30,449 nt of DNA from positions 1-30,449 of the forward strand of contig VCMS01000443.1 in NCBI GenBank assembly GCA_022539475.1, given 5' to 3'. The notes beneath the pieces are model-generated. The model was not told the DNA's origin. It saw nothing but the letters and a program-made list of their open reading frames with translations, and ran no database searches. Position numbers and translations under genes: made by a program. Positions 27,890-30,449 of the stretch are shown here, in pieces (position 1 is the stretch's first letter; every line of letters begins with the position of its first letter). The stretch comes from Gracilaria domingensis (Eukaryota; Rhodophyta; Florideophyceae; Gracilariales; Gracilariaceae).

Positions 27890-28889
27890 GGGAAAGCAGG
27901 TTGTAGGGTACAACGTAGAGCTGAGTAGACCTACGCAGAGCACATTTGTCGTTTCACATCGCAGTTTATACGTATCTACACAGAGGCAAGAAACAATTTC
28001 GCGTGGATTTAATTTATTCGATGTTGAGTTTGAATGCCGAAGAGCAGAGCCATTCGAGAATGAGGATAGTGATGGAAGCACCAATCGCAATTGTACGGGT
28101 ATTATGATCATGGCTGTTTGTCGTGGAAGCAGTCTCAGAAGGACCCTCATCACGTTCAGTGGCGGGCGGCGACTGTACAGATCGTGTCATTGACGTGTTC
28201 TGCTCTTGGTGTGGGTGCTAAGAAGCGTGTTGGAGCTGCATCATCAACACGTTGTGAGCCAGAAAGTGCAATCCACGCAATATGCGCTAGCTCGTATCAA
28301 ACTGAGCGCCTCAGACAGACATCCAGTCGGCGGTGGGTGTGTAGCGCAGTCATTAGGCATATCGAGATCAGCCGCTGCGGCCACGGCGGCTGCAGTCGTC
28401 AAGGCAGCGCTATTATGGGTGTTTGCGCCTTGCGACGTCGTTTCATTACGTCAAAGGCGCCGCGGACGCCTGTCGAAAAGGAATTTGAGCGCTGTAAAAC
28501 GTCGTGCTCGTTAATACATTGGTATTACCAGTACGGGGAGTGGGAATACCTAAGCTGCATGTTGTTCCGGACGCTCTTGTTCTTGAGTGCGACGGATGCG
28601 GTGGTCAGATGTTGCGATGACGATGGCGTCTGAACGCATTGCGCCTGCGCAATGCAACCGCTCTTTGGGTGCGCGTCGGCGTTGGAGCGCAAGTGGCGAG
28701 AGTAGAGGCGGAGAGCGTACAGGAGATTTGTTTGCAGCCTCATGATGGCGGCTATGATGATGATGCACATAATGATGTGGGAGCCGGTCGGTGGCAAAAT
28801 ACGGCGATTCTGAGTTGTATAGGAGCAAATCTTATCTGCCCCATGCGCGCGACAACCCCCTCTACACGTGGGCTGATACCTGCTTCTAA

Positions 28890-28927
28890 CGTGTTGAGAC
28901 CGCGCTCTGGACCGCGGTCTGAACACG
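28890..28927. repeat. 38-bp palindrome related to the foldback element
   Basis: The arms CGTGTTGAGACCGCG and CGCGGTCTGAACACG are inverted with one mismatch. The same word CGCGGTCTGAACACGTCGCA occurs in the right arm of the large palindrome at about 27843-27862, showing common origin. Confidence 0.8.
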
Positions 28928-29060
28928 TCGCATCCGGTCACCAGGGGGGTCACTACTAGGTGATTCTACACAAGTCTGCGTACTACACCCGCTCTCTCAA
29001 CCCTGTTCACACCCTCTTCTGTACGACTAACACCCGCTCAAATACTAATTTAGAATAACG

Positions 29061-29175
29061 GTTCATCACCGCCGTTTACTACTCTTTCGAGAACTCCTTC
29101 AGCGAGTTTCATCGCCACCGTCTATTCCGCTTTCGTGAGTTCTTGCGAGAGTTACATGGCTCCCGTCTAAAACAG
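29061..29175. repeat. Degenerate tandem repeat of about 45 bp, 2.5 copies
   Basis: Units begin GTTCATCACCGCCGT (29061), GTTTCATCGCCACCGT (29105) and GTTACATGGCTCCCGT (29151). Each of the first two continues with a TTTCG-containing stretch ending GCGA. They lie just upstream of the ATG at 29204. They could be regulatory repeats or an older duplication. Confidence 0.55.
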
Positions 29176-29203
29176 ACCCTCCTGTGGTCTTAACAGCCGA
29201 GCG

Positions 29204-30411
29204 ATGTCGACTACCGCATCTTCCGTGGCATCTACGGAGTCTAGCTCCGGTGAGAAGGATATTATGACGACGCAGTTCCTTCGTTTGTTCAGCATACTTC
29301 TCGAGCTGAGAGACTCGTTTGCGGCGATTCGAGGCGGCATTGGTTTCCCTTGTCAGGTTGGATACACGGCTCTGGTTGAGTACGCCGTCGCAAACCGTGC
29401 CAGTCTGGCTTGTCCACGGGAATTTCTCACGGATGTTACGAAGAGTACGTACGCAAACTATACGCCGCAGGAGCTGGTAAAGATAAGTACCGATGTTAGG
29501 TTCATAAGTCAGGTCTATAAGTATGTCCGTATCATTGACGTGGATGACTGAAGTCAGGATCATCGGGTGAGGGATCTTTTCGAATGGAGTTCGGATAAGA
29601 ATGTAAATGGCGCGAATTCTTTTATGGAGCGTGTGTTCTGGAATGACTTATTCAAAGAGCATGGTCCCGAATCCAAGCAGACGAAGAAAACTACCTTCCG
29701 GATTGAGCCTGCTACTCGTTTTCAGCAGTTGCTCTATCTATCCCTAGTGAAGCGAATCACTATGGAGAGGCGACTCCCAGTCGCAAAGAAGGCAAGGAGT
29801 GCAACTCGTTCTCGGAGACATGTGCCGTTTGTGGATGGTTTTGTCATGTCAAACCAAGCGCACATAGGCGGATGGGCTATGCTCTGCAAATGATATGTCT
29901 AGGATGGGATTCGTTTGCTTCCAGTCTTGGATTTCGTGACGCAGAACAAATACTGTTACCGTTTCTTGCCATGGATAAAACGACGCTTTCTTTCAGCGCA
30001 ATTGAGTCCCGTTCTTCCGGATAAAGCCCAGCATCGGTGTTCAAAACAATGGGGATCGAAGTGAAGCCAACCACAGAGGTCAACGCTACTGTGCCTTGGG
30101 TTCACATCTTTTCGGATGATATCGATACCAAACTAAGAGATTTGTCAAAAGAGTTCCTGTCCGATTTGAACAAGGTTGTTTTAAACGGATTTCTGTACAA
30201 CATTTCCGCTACTACCAAGTGGGAACTGCTGGAAGGCTTCGAAGGAAACTTCGGACACCGTTTCCATCTCGTTTTGATGCTTTCTCCGATGCGTATTTGG
30301 CTACTCTTCGTACGCTATTGTCCAGCTGAACCTGAGACCTTCCCAGCAGCCATCCCGGGCCACTCTGTCAGGACGTCAGGAAGGAAGCAACACGGTCACG
30401 GTGAAGATTGA
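29204..30411 (+). pseudogene. Unknown protein gene, degraded or intron-containing, open to window end
   Basis: The ATG at 29204 starts a Ser/Thr-rich N-terminus, then FLRLFSILLELRDSFAAIR and VGYTALVEYAVANRASL. The frame meets TGA at 29549 but resumes in the same frame (WSSDKNVNGANSFMERVF, WNDLFKEHGPESKQTKK) to 29893. A 51-nt intron at 29521-29571 (GTATGT donor, GAG acceptor) would remove the stop in frame. From about 29868 a second frame continues (LGWDSFASSLGFRD, then after a TAA WVHIFSDDIDTKLRDLSKE) to 30411. No domain was recognised. With at least one stop and one shift that splicing does not readily explain, pseudogene status is likelier than not. Confidence 0.45.
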
Positions 30412-30449
30412 GGATACGGTTATGGCACAGAGAACCATTTCTCCAGGCC

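Larger units (their letters stand above)
27721..28950. mobile_element. Possible 1.2 kb non-autonomous TIR DNA element
   Basis: The left end ACCCTCCTG..GGTGGCCGGATGCGAC and the reverse complement of the right end, ACCCCCCTGGTGACCGGATGCGAC (to 28950), match closely. Both are followed by CAGAC..CGGTC palindromic words. This makes a terminal inverted repeat of roughly 45 bp. The interior (27890-28880) has ORFs up to 180 codons on the plus strand but no recognisable transposase. It could equally be two separate copies of the same foldback MITE, one complete and one truncated. No target duplication was seen. Confidence 0.45.

Noticed and set aside
28091..28633. Plus-strand ORF of 180 codons as a possible transposase
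   Set aside because: A few residues (LSCMLFRTLLFLSATDA) resemble transposase C-termini, but no catalytic pattern could be found.
28928..28960. CACTA/TAGTG words near the right end of the TIR element
   Set aside because: The left end lacks CACTA, so a CACTA-superfamily assignment is not supported.

Overview
The window comes from a eukaryotic nuclear genome. It holds Ty3/gypsy and DIRS-type retroelements, a glycoside hydrolase family 5 (GH5) gene with an N-terminal membrane anchor, and host-type genes whose frame breaks can be explained by very short GT..AG introns (about 35 to 75 nt). I see no bacterial operon logic, no RNA gene and no CRISPR. Lineage cannot be fixed by eye. A red alga or a stramenopile/oomycete-like protist fits the mix of DIRS elements and a membrane-anchored GH5, but this is a guess.

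Layout. (1) 1-12127: a roughly 12 kb chromodomain-bearing Ty3/gypsy LTR retrotransposon on the minus strand. It has two LTRs (about 4 % different by eye), a polypurine tract, a two-block gag region, a candidate -1 frameshift site at the gag stop, and pol (protease, reverse transcriptase, RNase H, integrase, long disordered tail, chromodomain). It also carries a degenerate antisense ORF of about 1.9 kb between pol and the 3' LTR. It is dead: in-frame stops, compensating frameshifts and a mutated protease active site. (2) 12128-18161: a GH5 gene on the minus strand, split by a 4.4 kb DIRS-like (tyrosine-recombinase) retroelement on the plus strand at 12525-16898. The GH5 C-terminus lies left of the element and the rest lies right of it. 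Both GH5 and the element have decayed. (3) 18684-20143: a second, unrelated tyrosine-recombinase pseudogene with two 129-bp direct repeats beside it, arranged like the 3' end of a split-direct-repeat element. (4) 20666-23299: two divergent host-type genes, an acidic/basic nuclear-looking coiled-coil protein (minus) and a multi-pass membrane protein (plus). (5) 23543-27411: a minus-strand gene or gene relic that combines a ParB-like domain with a Fe(II)/2-oxoglutarate oxygenase-like domain. (6) 27721-28950: a foldback/TIR DNA element with nested palindromes. (7) 29204-30449: a degraded or intron-containing gene of unknown function.

The most interesting items are the ParB-like plus 2OG-oxygenase combination, the antisense ORF and displaced chromodomain in the gypsy element, the GTTAAAC heptamer abutting the gag stop, and the precise DIRS insertion into GH5. 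Everything rests on reading motifs by eye. No database comparison was possible.
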